Of a DNA stretch of 64,000 bases, positions 22,682 to 34,036 are shown one piece after another (positions within the stretch are counted from its first letter, which is position 1; each line of letters begins with the position of its first letter). Origin of the DNA: Amorphophallus konjac. Lineage: Eukaryota > Streptophyta > Magnoliopsida > Alismatales > Araceae. The notes beneath the pieces are model-generated. The model was not told where the DNA came from. It was given only the letters and a program-made list of their open reading frames with translations, and searched no databases. The position numbers and the translations under genes are program-made. The stretch lies in NCBI GenBank assembly GCA_022559845.1, contig CM040128.1, forward strand, positions 74,339,247 to 74,403,246, in the 5' to 3' direction.

Positions 22682-23698
22682 TGGAGACTAGAATGGTTGA
22701 AATAGAATGCGCTTGGTAGAACGAGACTATCTTTCTGCAAGATATACTTTTGATCCACTAATCAACCACAGAAAATAGCATCAAGGCGTGAACAACAAAC
22801 TGACCACGGTGGCTAGGTGAAGAGTGGGGCTGCGCCACCACCGCCGCGAGACCAAGGAAGAGAGGAGGAAGACGCCCAGCCCGTCGCCGTCCAAAGGAGG
22901 AGAGGGAGACGCCCTAGCCCGCCGCGGCCAAAGGAGGAGAGGGGGAGGTGCCGCGCCCCAGCCGCCGCTGACCGACGAGAGGGGAGGTGGGGGTGTCGAC
23001 ACCCACAGCGCCAAAGGGTCTGGCCGTCGCCGCAGCCAAGAAAGAGGGGGGGAGCCGGAGTCGACACCGCCAAAACCCGAACGCCCACGGGAGTGAAGAG
23101 CAGGGGATTGAGGGAAAAGAGATATGGGGAAGTAAAAGAGATGGGAATGAGAGTTTTAGGGCAAGGAAGTGATAACATGAAGGATAGAATAAAAAATGGG
23201 AAGATAATACCAAGGAAAATGTCGACTTTGATGGAGTAAAAGTATCGACATATAATGTCGACATCTAGAGTGAAGTTGAACAACATTTTGCCGACAATAA
23301 AATTTCAGAAGTGCAAGAATTAGAGATTAATCCCCAAAAAGTAGAATGAGATAAACAAGATTTTCGAAAGGGGATTATAAAAGAAAATTGACATAAAGAG
23401 GACATTCTTTGATAGTATTTGATCAATTTCGCCTAATTCCAAAACCAAATGTCCGGAAATTAACTTAAGCTTGAACTCAGAAAGGCATTGCTTTATTTTC
23501 AAGGAACAGCCATAGAAAATCAAGGAATTACAATATTTTGGGTTTTTCAAATAAACATAATCATGCAGGGATGTATTACACACACACGATGCAAGGCATA
23601 CAATATGATGAATATGCATGATCAAAAATTAAACCAACTAGTGGTGAAAATGTAAATGCATGAGAACAACCAGACAAATGCAAAACACTAACTACTGT
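22682..23698. other. GC-rich spacer of element E, possible captured gene fragment
   Basis: 22800-23110 is strongly GC-rich (CCGCCGCGACC-type) inside an AT-rich element. It reads open on several frames with Ala/Arg/Pro-rich peptides, the look of a plant nuclear 5' exon, but no product is recognisable. It also holds GTCGAC palindromes: GGGTGTCGACACCC (22991-23004), GTCGAC at about 23059 and 23221, and ATGTCGACAT (about 23258-23267). 23300-23698 is AT-rich with no signal. Confidence 0.5.
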
Positions 23699-25159
23699 CT
23701 AGACGACAAATGCCCAACTCCCTTCTAAAAGAGGTGAATTTATCTTCATTAAGGGGTTTTGTGAAGATATCAGAATCTGATTATTTGTGTCAACAAATTT
23801 TATTTCGACGTCCCCTCTACTAACATGATCACGTAGAAAGTGATGCCTAACTTCAATATGCTTTGTGCGAGAATGATGCACTGGATTCTTAGATAGATTG
23901 ATTGCAGAAGTGTTGTCACAGAGAATGGCAGTGTTTCTTAGTGTGATGCCAAAATCAATCACTTGTTGTTGTATCCAGAGCACTTGGGCAACACAACTTC
24001 CTACAGCCACATATTCGGCTTCGACAGTTGATAAAGCCACAGAATTTTGTTTCTTGGAGGCCCATGAAACCAAGCAACCTCCAAGGAATTGACAGTACCC
24101 ACTCGTGCTCTTACGGTCTATTTTGCAACCCGCATAATCGGCATCAGAATAAGCAATTAATTCAAGACTTGAAGTACGCGGAAACCACAAACCCAATTCA
24201 CAAGTACCAGCAATATATCTAAAAATTCGTTTCACGGCCGACATATGAGATTCTTTAGGATTAGATTGAAACCTAGCACACAAACATACAGCATATTGAA
24301 TGTCGGGCCTGCTGGCAGTCAAATACAACAAGGATCCAATCATACTCCTAAAAAGGGTCTGGTTTACTGATTTACCTTGAGGGTCTTGATCAAGTTTTAG
24401 AGCAGTGGACATTGGAGTAGATTGTGGTTTGGTTGTTGTCAGATTGAATTTCTTCAGCAACTCCAGGGCATACTTCCTTTGATTTATGAACAACCCGTCA
24501 TCCGTTTGTGTCACCTGTAATCCCAAGAAATATGTTAGCTCTCCCATAAGACTCATTTCAAACTCACTCTGCATTAGTTTAGCAAAGTCTTTACTGAGAG
24601 CATCTTTAGTGGAGCCAAAAATAATGTCATCTACATACACTTGAACGATTAGAATTTCCTTACCATTCAGTTTAGTAAAAAGAGTTTGATCAACCTTATC
24701 TCGTTTGAATCCATTCTGAATGAAAAATTCACTTAACCGTTCATACCACGCACGGGGAGCTTGCTTCAGCCCATAAAGAGCTTTATCAAGCTTATACACG
24801 TAGTCCGGATGCTCCGTATCTTCAAATCCCGGCGGTTGCTCCACATACACATCCTCTGCCTCGAGTCTTGCTACAGGAGCAAAATACTCATCAAAGTCAA
24901 TTCCTAGTTCCTGGCTATACCCTTGGGCCACAAGCCTAGCCTTGTTCCTAGTTACCACCCCTTGATCATTTGTTTTGTTCCGAAAAATCCATTTTGTTCC
25001 GACCACTGAGTGGTTTCTAGGACGTGGCACAATGAACCACACTTTGTTTCTTTGAAACTGATGTAGTTCTTCTTGCATAGCCAAGATCCAAGAATCATCT
25101 TTTAAGGCATCTTCAATGGAGTGAGGTTCAGATTGAGAGAGTAAAGCAACGAAATCCAT
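23699..25159 (-). pseudogene. Ty1/copia RT-RNase H of element E, missing an RT catalytic segment
   Basis: 486 codons. RT motifs visible: [28 protein letters not shown], then directly [25 protein letters not shown] and [12 protein letters not shown] (YVDD intact). Between RLEA and EDVYVEQ about 30 residues normally containing MDVKSAFLNG are absent, so the first catalytic Asp is lost by an in-frame deletion at about 24855-24862. RNase H ([29 protein letters not shown]) looks intact. Near 23774 a 1-nt shift moves the conserved tail [12 protein letters not shown] to another frame. The enzyme cannot be active as written. It is in the same frame as the upstream integrase, separated by TAG at 25265. 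Confidence 0.92.
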
Positions 25160-25264
25160 GTTTTCAACTTCCCTGAATGAAGACCGCGTCTTTACTCCTT
25201 CTTCTATGTTACCAATGACATCCTCTGGATGATGGTCCTTTGTGAAGGTCCATTGTTTTGGTAG

Positions 25265-26773
25265 CTATTGTTCAGCTTGAGCTTCTTGATTTTGATCAAT
25301 TTCTTGAGGGTCTTTTGTTTCTTGTTTCTCAGCTCTATCTTCCTTCTTTTGGATATCATCGTTTTCTAACTCATCATCCTGTAAAACAAATCCTTCATTA
25401 GATCTATTTGTAGATGATTCATCAACTATAACATGAGGGCTTTCTTCAACAACAAGAGTTCTCAAATTGTAAACTCGATATGCTCTTGAGTTGATAGAGT
25501 AACCAAGAAATATACCTTTGTCACTTTTAGGATCGAATTTTGCCAAGTCCATTTTACCATTGTTATGAATGTAGCAAATTGATCCAAAAGGTCTAAAGTA
25601 TGAAATGTTTGGCTTCTTACCTCGGTACAGCTCATATGGTGTTTTCTTCAAGAGAGGTCTTACCATGGCACAGTTGATGATGTAGCAGGCGGTGTTTACT
25701 GCTTCAGCCCAAAAATACCTTGGTAAGTTATTTTCATTTAGCATAGTTATGGCCATCTCAATTAAGGTCATGTTCTTTATTTCAACAACCCCATTCTGTT
25801 CAGGGGTTCTTGGTGCGGAGAAGTCATGCATATAGCCTTGAGTCCTGCAAAAATTGCTGAATTCATGGTTATCAAATTCTCTACCATGATCACTCCGCAC
25901 GGTTTTGATACAGCACCCCTTTTCATTTTGAACTTGCCTGCAAAATGCTTCAAATTCCGTCAGGGCATTATTTTTATGAGAAAGAAAATACACCCAACAA
26001 AATCTTGAGAAATCATCCACAATTACAAAACCATAAAGTTTACCACCCAAGCTATGAGTTCTGCTTGGTCCAAACAGATCGATGTGGATTAATTCGAGAG
26101 GCCTTGATGTGGTTACATCATTCTTGCACTTGAATGATGTTCTTGTTTGCTTACCCATGCTGCAAGCACCACATACTCCTTCGTCATTAACCTTCAATTT
26201 AGGCAAGCCAACCACCAATTCATTTCTGGAAAGTTTAAGCAAAACATTGAAACTGGCATGCCCAAGGCGGCGATGCCATAACCAAGCATCATCGTTGTTC
26301 CTTGCAACCAAACATAATTTTTCATGAGATGCATCATCCAGATCTATCATATACACATTGTTATGCCTGAAACCGATGAACTTAATTTCATGAGTGTTTC
26401 TATTCACAACAGTACAATTGTTAGAATCAAAGATCACATTACAACCTTTATCACAAAGTTGACTGATACTTAAAAGATTGTGATGTAAACCCTTCACATG
26501 CAAGACATTCTCAATAGCGTGATTTTGATTCTTACCTATCTTACCTTCTCCAATGATTTTACCTTTATCCTTACCACCGAATGCCACTATCCCACCATCC
26601 TTTTCATGCAGGTCTGCAAACAAATTTTTGTTTCCAGTCATATGACGAGAGCAGCCACTGTCCAAGTACCATTTGCTTCCTTGAGCTCTCAAACAGACCT
26701 GCAAAACACCACAAGAATACTTATGCAGATTTTGGTACCCAAGCAAGCTTGGGTCCATGATGGTTAGATACAT
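25265..26773 (-). CDS. Ty1/copia protease and integrase of element E
   Basis: 502 codons. The protease box WYLDSGCSRHMTG keeps D-S-G at about residue 38. GAG_pre-integrase and HHCC finger: WLWHRRLGHAS ... CGACSMGK. Integrase core: IHIDLFGP (first Asp), VRSDHGREFDN (second Asp) and EQNGVVEIKNMTL (Glu, with ERKN changed to EIKN). C-terminal conserved KTPYELYRGKKPNISYFRPF and KGIFLGYS. The upstream boundary overlaps the gag tail (26721-26773) in another frame, so a frameshift separates Gag from protease. It ends at a TAG where the frame would continue into RT. Confidence 0.93.
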   Translation of the reverse strand: MYLTIMDPSLLGYQNLHKYSCGVLQVCLRAQGSKWYLDSGCSRHMTGNKNLFADLHEKDGGIVAFGGKDKGKIIGEGKIGKNQNHAIENVLHVKGLHHNLLSISQLCDKGCNVIFDSNNCTVVNRNTHEIKFIGFRHNNVYMIDLDDASHEKLCLVARNNDDAWLWHRRLGHASFNVLLKLSRNELVVGLPKLKVNDEGVCGACSMGKQTRTSFKCKNDVTTSRPLELIHIDLFGPSRTHSLGGKLYGFVIVDDFSRFCWVYFLSHKNNALTEFEAFCRQVQNEKGCCIKTVRSDHGREFDNHEFSNFCRTQGYMHDFSAPRTPEQNGVVEIKNMTLIEMAITMLNENNLPRYFWAEAVNTACYIINCAMVRPLLKKTPYELYRGKKPNISYFRPFGSICYIHNNGKMDLAKFDPKSDKGIFLGYSINSRAYRVYNLRTLVVEESPHVIVDESSTNRSNEGFVLQDDELENDDIQKKEDRAEKQETKDPQEIDQNQEAQAEQ

Positions 26774-28507
26774 GAGGCCTTGGAGGCCAATTTATCATCC
26801 TGGCAGAATATTCATCATCAAATCTCATGGTTCTGCAATCATACATATCATGGCCCATTCTACCACAATAGAAGCAAGTAGAGAATCTATTTTCACGGTT
26901 TCTTTTCCTGTTCATATTTATAGTAGTATTATGCACATGTGTGTTTGATGATGATGGTAATGAGCTTCTTGGAATCCATGAGGTCATGAGTGTTTTAGAG
27001 TGAGATGCATTCCCTCTTTCCATTTTAGCAAAAACATTCTTCAGCTCATTAATCTCAAGTAACAAGATTTCAGTTTTCTTTTCAGCAGTTTCCTTTTCAT
27101 GATTGCAAGTGATTCTTTCCAACTTTCTTTTTCCAATTCCATTTTCAAATCTTCATGCATTTTGGTAAAGGTGTTTTGATCATCACGCATGCATGAACTT
27201 TCTTCTTCAAACAATTCCATCTTGGACAAAAGAGTTTCATTTTTACATTTGAGATTATCAATTTCAGATTTCAACGAATTGCAATTCTCACAATGATTTT
27301 TAACATGCACAAGATGCTCAATCTTCTTTTTCAAAAGTTTATTTTCAGATTTAAATTTTTTACATTTTCCATATAATGATTCATATGCAATTTGCCATTG
27401 TTCACATGTAAGAGTTTCAGAATCAGAATCTACCTCATTTGAGACGTCTTCGTCTACCATGAAACATAGATTCTTGACGAGCTCGTCCAAGTCACCTTCA
27501 TTTTCAGATCCTTCTTCATCTTCGTCGCTCCAAGTGGCGACCATTGCCTTAGGCTTCTTGAATTTTCCTTTCTTGAATCTCTTCATCAAATCAGGACACT
27601 CACCTCGCATGTGGCCAGGCTTCTTGCATTCATAACAGATCACTTCATCTTTTTTGCTGTTTTCATTTTTCTTAGGACCTTGCCTTCTTGGACCTTTTCT
27701 GAATTGACCACCAAACTTCCTAGTATTTTTGACAAATTTTTTTGCCCTTCTGGTGATCATAGCAACAAGCTCCTCATCTTCAGTGTTAACCGAGGAGCCT
27801 TCCTCACTTTCCTCAGATTGTTGCGAGTTCACTTTCAAGGCCACGGTTGAGGCAACCTTTTTCTTTTTGTGATCTTCCTCGCTCCTTTTGATGTTTATTT
27901 CATAAGTCATCAAGGAGCCGACCAGTTCGTCCAATGTCAAAGTACTGAGGTCTTTTGAATCTTCAATCACAGTGGCCTTTGTGTGCCATTGAGGTGATAA
28001 AGATCTCAGCACCTTCCTCACAAGCTCTCGATTTGAATACTCCTTTTCAAGAGCCTTCAAACCATTCGTAATTTCCATCAGCCTTGCAAACATTTCAGAG
28101 ATGGATTCTTTTGGTTTCATCATGAATAACTCATAATCGCGAACCAAAAGATTTGCTTTGGTCTCCTTAACTTCAGAAGTTCCTTCGTAGATCAAGCGTA
28201 GCTTGTCCCACATTTCCTGCGCAGAAGCACACATAGAAATTCGTGAGTATTCGTTTGGATGAATAGCACACTGGATTATATTCATGGCTTTAAAGTTTGC
28301 TGAACAATGTCCGATATGTTCATCATCCCAATCATCCTCACTTTCAGGTAACTTATAAGGACCTTTGTTTATCACATTCCACACATCATACTCTTGAGCA
28401 CGCAGAAAAACGTACATCCTATTTTTCCAATAAGTATAATTAGTTCCATCGAAAAATGGAGGTCTGTGAACAGAATGTCCTTCAGGCATCATCCCTCTGT
28501 TTGCCAT
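26721..28507 (-). pseudogene. Sirevirus-type Gag of element E (frameshifted)
   Basis: I choose ATG 28507 (MANRGMMPEGHSVHRPPFFD); the open frame extends further upstream through the PBS into the LTR, which is not a credible start. UBN2/copia capsid domain: FDGTNYTYWKNRMYVFL, MWDKLRLIYEGTSEVK, ESISEMFARLMEI, RELVRKVLRSLSPQWHTK, LTLDELVGSLMTYE. First zinc knuckle CYECKKPGHMRGEC, then a coiled coil. A frameshift at about 27115 is needed to reach the second knuckle CFYCGRMGHDMYDC and the C-terminus GPKLAWVPK, which ends at 26721. Two knuckles separated by a coiled coil is the usual Sirevirus layout; compare six in element C. Confidence 0.88.
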
Positions 28508-28557
28508 AACTGGGATCGCACTCTTCGACCGTGTGGTCGAAACAACCAGAGACCAAA

Positions 28558-28569
28558 GCTCTGATACCA
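28558..28569 (-). promoter_or_regulatory. Primer-binding site of element E
   Basis: Plus-strand GCTCTGATACCA (minus TGGTATCAGAGC), complementary to the 3' end of initiator Met-tRNA, 2 nt from the LTR start. Confidence 0.93.
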
Positions 28570-28571
28570 AT

Positions 28572-30243
28572 TGTTGAGTCCCGAAGGGTGGCAATCAAGA
28601 GGGGAGGGGTGAATTGATTGGCTAGTTAAAAACTTTTCCTTAATAAAAACATGATTATTTAAGCATACAAGCACTAAGCCTCACATGAACATGATCTCAC
28701 TTGTGAAGTCGCGTGGAAATGGGTGTGTGAAGAAGATATAAAAAGTGTACACTCAACTCACCGAGAAGCCCACTCGTTAAAATAACGAAGATGCATACCA
28801 CAAATGAACGCACAGAGTTTTTAGGTGGTTCGGGTACACTGCGGTGTCCCCTACGTCCACCCCTCACACTTGAGGATTAAGACTTCACTATGAGTGAGCC
28901 ACACACACGCTGTGAATAACAGCAACAACACACACGGCAACCAACTTTGGTCACCACACACAGCTCGTGTCACAGATACGAGCACACACACTCACAAGAT
29001 CTTTTAATGAGTTTAACAAATAACAGCAAGAACTCCACGCAAGATATAGAAATGAAAAGATCAGATTAGGAGACAAATGATGTGATTTAGAGCTCCCCCT
29101 TTCTCTTTTCCAAATGAGCTTTAACACTTCTGCAGGTTGATGACGTTTCTGGAAGAAGAGGAAGATGAACAGTTGTTGATCTTCTATTGCAGCTTGAATC
29201 TGGAAGTAGCTTCACATAACTAGATGTTTGAAGGCTTGAGACCCTTCTTTTCTTTCACGTACATGTACAGATCTGACTGGCAGAACCCCTCTGCGAAGCA
29301 GGAACCTCCCGTCTCCCGTTCACCTTCGCAACCCCTCCATGTACACGATCAATTGCCTTATATGATTAGAGCCCAAAATAAAAAAATATTTAATGACCTG
29401 AATAGTCAACAAACATGATTAGATGTAGATCCACAATTTTCGAAATTATTTGAGCTCATTTTGACTGAAAAAGAGCACTTTCGGCGCTGAAACACGGAAG
29501 TCGTAAAAGGACGTGCCGAACTCCATTATTTCATATAAACAAAACGACAACCGCAGGTGTCGACACTAGTGTCGACACCAGTGTCGACACTTGGTCGACA
29601 CCCACTCCAAACCCATAGATATAAAGCGCTAAAACAAGTATTAAGAGCTTAAACATGGTTTAACAAGAGTATTAACACAAAACAAAACTAATAACAATAT
29701 AAACATAATGTGTCGACACTAGTGTCGACACTAGTGTCGACACACACTCGCGGGAAGGGAACCCAGCAACAACACAAAGGAACGGGAACTGTACAACAGA
29801 AACGAAATGTGAACAGTATGTGTCGACACCGGTGTCGACACATACTGTGAACTTAGTAAAAAAAAACACCGTGAAGCCCCACAACACGTGAAAAACATGA
29901 AACAAGTTACCAACGATGTTGAATACATTAAGATTGAAGATCTTACCTGCAAAAACAACATAATTGGATCAAATTGAGTTCAATTAAATTTCACATATAT
30001 TATCAAACACAAGTATCATGGTGATAAAAAAAATGTGCATTACATGAATAATATAATGAACAATGTAGTTATATATATCACCACGTACCTCTGGACTTAC
30101 CTTACTTCATCATTGATATACAAGAGTTTGGATCTTTAAACCAAGTGGGTAAAGAGTTGATTCACTCGCATCTCATAAGATAACAACTTATAGCAATTAT
30201 TCATCATCAAAACAATCCACACATCATACCTTGGGGTTAAACA
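28572..30243 (-). repeat. Element E 5' LTR (right)
   Basis: 1672 bp, TGTTGAG...TTAAACA, near-identical to the left LTR outside G. It contains nine GTGTCGACAC-type palindromes at 12-bp spacing (29557, 29569, 29581, 29593; 29710, 29722, 29734; 29820, 29832) on both sides of a TATATAA-like motif on the minus strand (about 29618-29626). The Sirevirus block AGGTGGTTCGG...CTACGTCCACC is at 28817-28862. Confidence 0.93.
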
Positions 30244-30248
30244 GTCTC

Positions 30249-30514
30249 TTCTCACTGTGTATCTCTTCTCTGTCTCCCTCCTCTTCGCCGGAATGGGAGT
30301 GGTTTTATACTCCCAACAGTAGGAGCCCTCAAGCACGGCAGTCGGAGGCGGGAAGTGCTGGGTCATCATGGGGTTTGACCTCCCCGTCCTTCGGTGGCAG
30401 AGGGATAGCTTACATGGCCCAACCTCCGGTTGACACCTCGGACAGCTCACTGCGCGCCGAAGATCCGTAGGGCATGGGCGTCACATCGTTCGGCCATTGA
30501 AATGCCTTTACGCT
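30249..30514. other. Tat 3' region right of element E
   Basis: Pyrimidine-rich start (matching 16080-16234 on the other side of E), then anonymous sequence. No ORF or repeat worth calling. Confidence 0.6.
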
Positions 30515-30835
30515 GTGCCGCTGGCGGGCTCAAGAAGTGTGCCGCAGGAGGGCCAAAAGGGCGTGCTGCTAGAGGGGCAAATGGCCGTGTCGCTGGGACT
30601 TGCCATGGTGTGTCGCCGAGGTGTGCCGCTGGAGGACCCTGGAGGGTGTGCCACTGGCGCTCCCTGGGGGTGTGCCGCTGAAGGACCCTGGAGGGTGTGC
30701 CGCTGAAGGCCCTTGGGGGTGTGCCGCTGAAGCTCCCTGGGGGTGTGCCGCTGAAGGCCCTTAGGGGTGTGCCACTGAAGGCCAAGGGCGTGCCGCTGAG
30801 AGGGGCCAGGGGCGTGCCGCTGAACGGCTAAATGG
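30515..30835. repeat. GTGTGCCGCTGAAGG minisatellite, main block
   Basis: About 13 units of roughly 24-25 bp, e.g. TGTGCCGCTGAAGG plus a CCCTKGGGGG half. It is the same family as the blocks at 6950, 8393, 14844 and 15425. It lies immediately upstream of the first recognisable PMD exon on the plus strand. Confidence 0.9.
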
Positions 30836-31257
30836 GCAGTTTTGAGCCCGTTGTGAGCACGAGTTGTGGCCCATTTGATTTTCTTCGAGAACCATGGATT
30901 GTGGGGCTCTTGGTGGTTGATTTCTCTTCACTGTCGTGACTCCGGAGATGGCTTCACGGTAGTGTGCGTATTTGGGGAGTCTGGGTGACTAGTCTCTCCG
31001 GGGCCTCTTCACTCGGTGCCGTTGTTGATGCTGGGCCGAGCAGGATATCGGTGCGTGCAATTTTTGGTGTCCACAATAGGCACGGTATGTGTGCCCACTG
31101 CATTTTTTCAATGCGTGGGTTTGTTCCCTATTCCCAGAGTTCGCCCCATGCACCATTCAAGGCTGGGGGTTGGTTCCACAGATGCTGGAGTTTGCGAGCG
31201 TGGAGTCAATCTCGACGTCCATGAATCTGTACGACATCCGGGGCAAGGCTGACGACG

Positions 31258-31466
31258 GTGCCCCTTGATACTGCCAGAACTATTCACTTCTGGACCCTGG
31301 CTGCTCATTCAAGCCCATTGGTAAACAGCAATCGGGAATGCAGAGACGACCAGGTAGAAAAGTGCGTGCACCTGATCAGTCAGGAGAATGTGGTTCGCCC
31401 GTTATTGGAGCCGGAGCTCAGAGCCTGGGCGCTTTCCATTCGCCCAAGTGTGCTGGCTTTTCAAAA
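31258..31466 (+). pseudogene. PMD gene, exon 1 part a
   Basis: Frame ending in VVRPLLEPELRAWALSIRPS and VLAFQKG, cut by the insertion of solo LTR D after codon AAG-GGG. The upstream start was not found; 30840-31257 has scattered PMD-like peptides in several frames but nothing I can join. Confidence 0.6.
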
Positions 31467-31471
31467 GGGGG

Positions 31472-33443
31472 TGATGTGGGACGGACAAGCGACCTGGGAC
31501 TCTAGCTCGCGATCGTCCCTTAGCGAGGGATGCGTGGGACTGTGCGCGGTTGAGAAACCAGCAGTGAGTCTCGGGTATCGACTTTTCTGCGTTAACTCGG
31601 GTCGAGTCACGCGACGGTCACTCACTCTCGCTCTCGCAGCGGTGATAAAATGATAACAAGCTAGATAATCTATCACTCATGCAGCGTCATATACAAAAAT
31701 ATACGAGTAAAGCAATGCCTACGAGGAGGGTGGCGAGTGTACCTCCACGCTCCGGCCGTGGGGAAGACGTTCCTAGCCAAGTACGGTAACTCCCGGTAAC
31801 AATGGTAAAAGTTAATTACAACAGTGAATTTTATTGCCCACTCCACGCAGGGAGGTAAAGGGCTACAAGTGGGGCCCGGGAGGATCGACCCTGGGTTGAC
31901 GGGCAGCAATCTGGAGGTGCATATGGCACGAACTCGGCCTGCTGGTCTGACTTGGCACTATTCCAACTCGGTGCTGCGCCAACTCGGTTGCTGACTCACT
32001 GGACAGCAAGCAACGGTTTCCAAAGGAACGTCACCTTCCTAAGATCTTCCGGAGGCGCCGCTTGGCTAGGACGATGGCAGGGCGTCCCTGAACGACTCCC
32101 TGAAGGGGCGGCTCCTGAAGTTAATTTTTGATTTTTATTCTGAATATCTTCTGGATTGCAATTTCAGACCTGCACAGGGAATAGATCTGCAGGCCTCGGT
32201 GACATGAATTACGACGCTCAGATCCGGAGGCCGATCGAGGCGTGGCTGGTACTGTTGGAAAGAGCACTCATAGATCTACAACATATAATGTTGATAGCTC
32301 CATCCACCGAACAGATTGAAAATGAATATGACTGTAACACTATTTTTGTTTCTAACTCGGACTGATAGACACACAGGCAGCAAGAGATCTGCCTGAAACT
32401 GACCTTCGACTGAGGGCTAAATGATTTTTCTAGACTCCAAGAAAATTATGGTGGAAGGGGTTATATGTGAGGAACACGGAGGAATGTTTTTGATTTTTTT
32501 AGAAATTTATAAGTGGGTAGGGAAAATACGACAATGTGACTCTATGCCATAGATCTGCAAAAGGGCAGATTACTGAGAGGACAAACAAAAATATGGGAAA
32601 AATATCAAATGACGTCCAAATGACATAAAATTTGAACTGGAGGTTAGGGGAGACGAGCAGACCAAACTCTCAAAATTAGGGCTTGACCTGACAACAAGAG
32701 AAATAACTAGAATTTTGGGATTGGGGTTATGTCCTGATGGAGACAGAACTCCGGCGAAGCGGCGGTGGTGGCACGTTGGTGGCATGAACGGAAGGTGGTG
32801 GCCGGAAGTCGCATCCAGCAGAGGTTGGAGATCTTGGAGTCACACCAAGATGAGGTCTTCACACCCTAGAATGGGCAGCAATCATTGCTGCAAGGGGGAG
32901 ATGAGAGACACAAGGGGTGCCCTTGGGCTTGCTCTTGGCAAAAATGTTTAATTCTTCATTAATATCTATAATGACACTATACATAGTCTTATATAGAGAA
33001 TGGCAAGGGGTGGGGGGATGGAATTTCATGGGAGAGAGGAGATTTTCTTTCACATTTAGTCAAATGACCAAATTAAATAAAAAATACAACATGGGATAAA
33101 CTATATTATAAGGGGGAAGCATCTTGGACTTTGCTTGGTCCAATTTTGAATTTTCTGCCACCTTGTCCCCTTGAATGGCCAAGCATCTAGAAGTCCACCT
33201 TGGACCTTTGACTAGCCCCACATGGGACCCTAAGACTTAGGTGGACCAATGGGGAAAGAGATGGGGGCCTCTTACTGGTCCTACTGGACTTTTGCACAAA
33301 AACCCAAAGAATCCTAAGGAATGACAAATTGGCTTATAAAGCCTTACAATTGCATACATGTTTTCCCAAGGATATAAATGCAAATAAAAGGACTCAAATG
33401 TAAAAAATAAAAAGTAAGTGGTCTTGCTCTGATGTCCCCATTA
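31472..33443 (-). mobile_element. Solo LTR D, diverged relative of A/B LTRs
   Basis: 1972 bp, TGATGTGGGACG...CCCCATTA, flanked by GGGGG on both sides (31467-31471, 33444-33448). It shares blocks such as GCTCGCGATCGTCCCTTA and GCGCGGTTGAGAAACC with the A and B LTRs and has the same orientation. The terminal CA has become TA. No internal domain is left. Confidence 0.88.
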
Positions 33444-33448
33444 GGGGG

Positions 33449-34036
33449 ACAGTCTGTTGCTAGAGTCGTACTATCCCTTTCGCTTCGGTAGGAATTTCGG
33501 GTAGGATCAACATATCCCGACGTACAGTGCTCTCTTTGATCTGCCGGTGCGAAGTCTCCAGGGGAGCCCCACTATTGAGACTACCCGAACCTGGTGGGAT
33601 TTCTTTCATCGAGCAGACGCTGCCTCCTTCAGGGTGCCAGCCTCGGTCGGATTCCATGGGTGACCCTGGAGTACGTAAAGTGGTGGAATGCCCGGACAAC
33701 CTTCTACCGATTATGCCAGACCGACTGCTGGGATGGGGCAGAGAGGAGGTTTCTGAGCCGACAGCCAGTGCCGGTACTTGATATCGACCCGGAGCACCTC
33801 CTCCGGTTGAGGCAGGGCAAGGAACACGAAGTGGCTACGTACATGATCGCGCGCAAGAGGGCTCGAGATGCCAAGCCAGCACCGCAGGCTAAGCTGCCTC
33901 CGGTGGCGAAGGAAGATTTCAAGAAGACCCTGCGGGACCTTTGCCACGTTGGGAGTGACCACCTAGAGCTGACCAATTATCCATTTCCCATGGAAGAAGA
34001 AGGCACCCCCGCGAGGAGCTGGCATCCGGAGAGGGA
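33449..34036 (+). pseudogene. PMD gene, exon 1 part b
   Basis: Continues part a in frame: DSLLLESYYPFRFGRNFG, TAG, DQHIPTYSALF, TTRTWWDFFHRADAASF. After a frameshift at about 33655 it reads VTLEYVKWWNARTTFYRLCQ, LRQGKEHEVATYMIARKRAR and EDFKKTLRDLC. The RFxRxFGxDQxIP pattern and the EYVxWW box are the clearest PMD signatures in the window. Cut by element B after codon CCA within its TSD. Confidence 0.7.

Larger units (their letters stand above)
16240..30243 (-). mobile_element. Element E: Sirevirus-like Ty1/copia retrotransposon
   Basis: LTRs 16240-21057 (with a solo LTR inside) and 28572-30243; ends TGTTGAG...TTAAACA (left end mutated to TATTGAG); TSD ATCTC/GTCTC at 16235-16239 and 30244-30248, differing by one transition. 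PBS for initiator Met-tRNA at 28558-28569, PPT at 21058-21075; minus orientation. Internal order is gag, protease, integrase, RT/RNase H, then an extra ORF, as in Sireviruses. Frameshifts in gag/protease and at the RT end, a TAG at 25265 and an in-frame RT deletion make it non-functional. It sits in the Tat 3' region. Confidence 0.93.

Noticed and set aside
22817..23286. Arg/Pro-rich ORFs in the GC-rich spacer of element E as genes
   Set aside because: Open in several frames through base composition; no domain, no conserved start. Kept only as a possible captured fragment.
30838..31257. N-terminal half of the PMD domain
   Set aside because: Short suggestive peptides appear in several frames but cannot be joined without arbitrary shifts.
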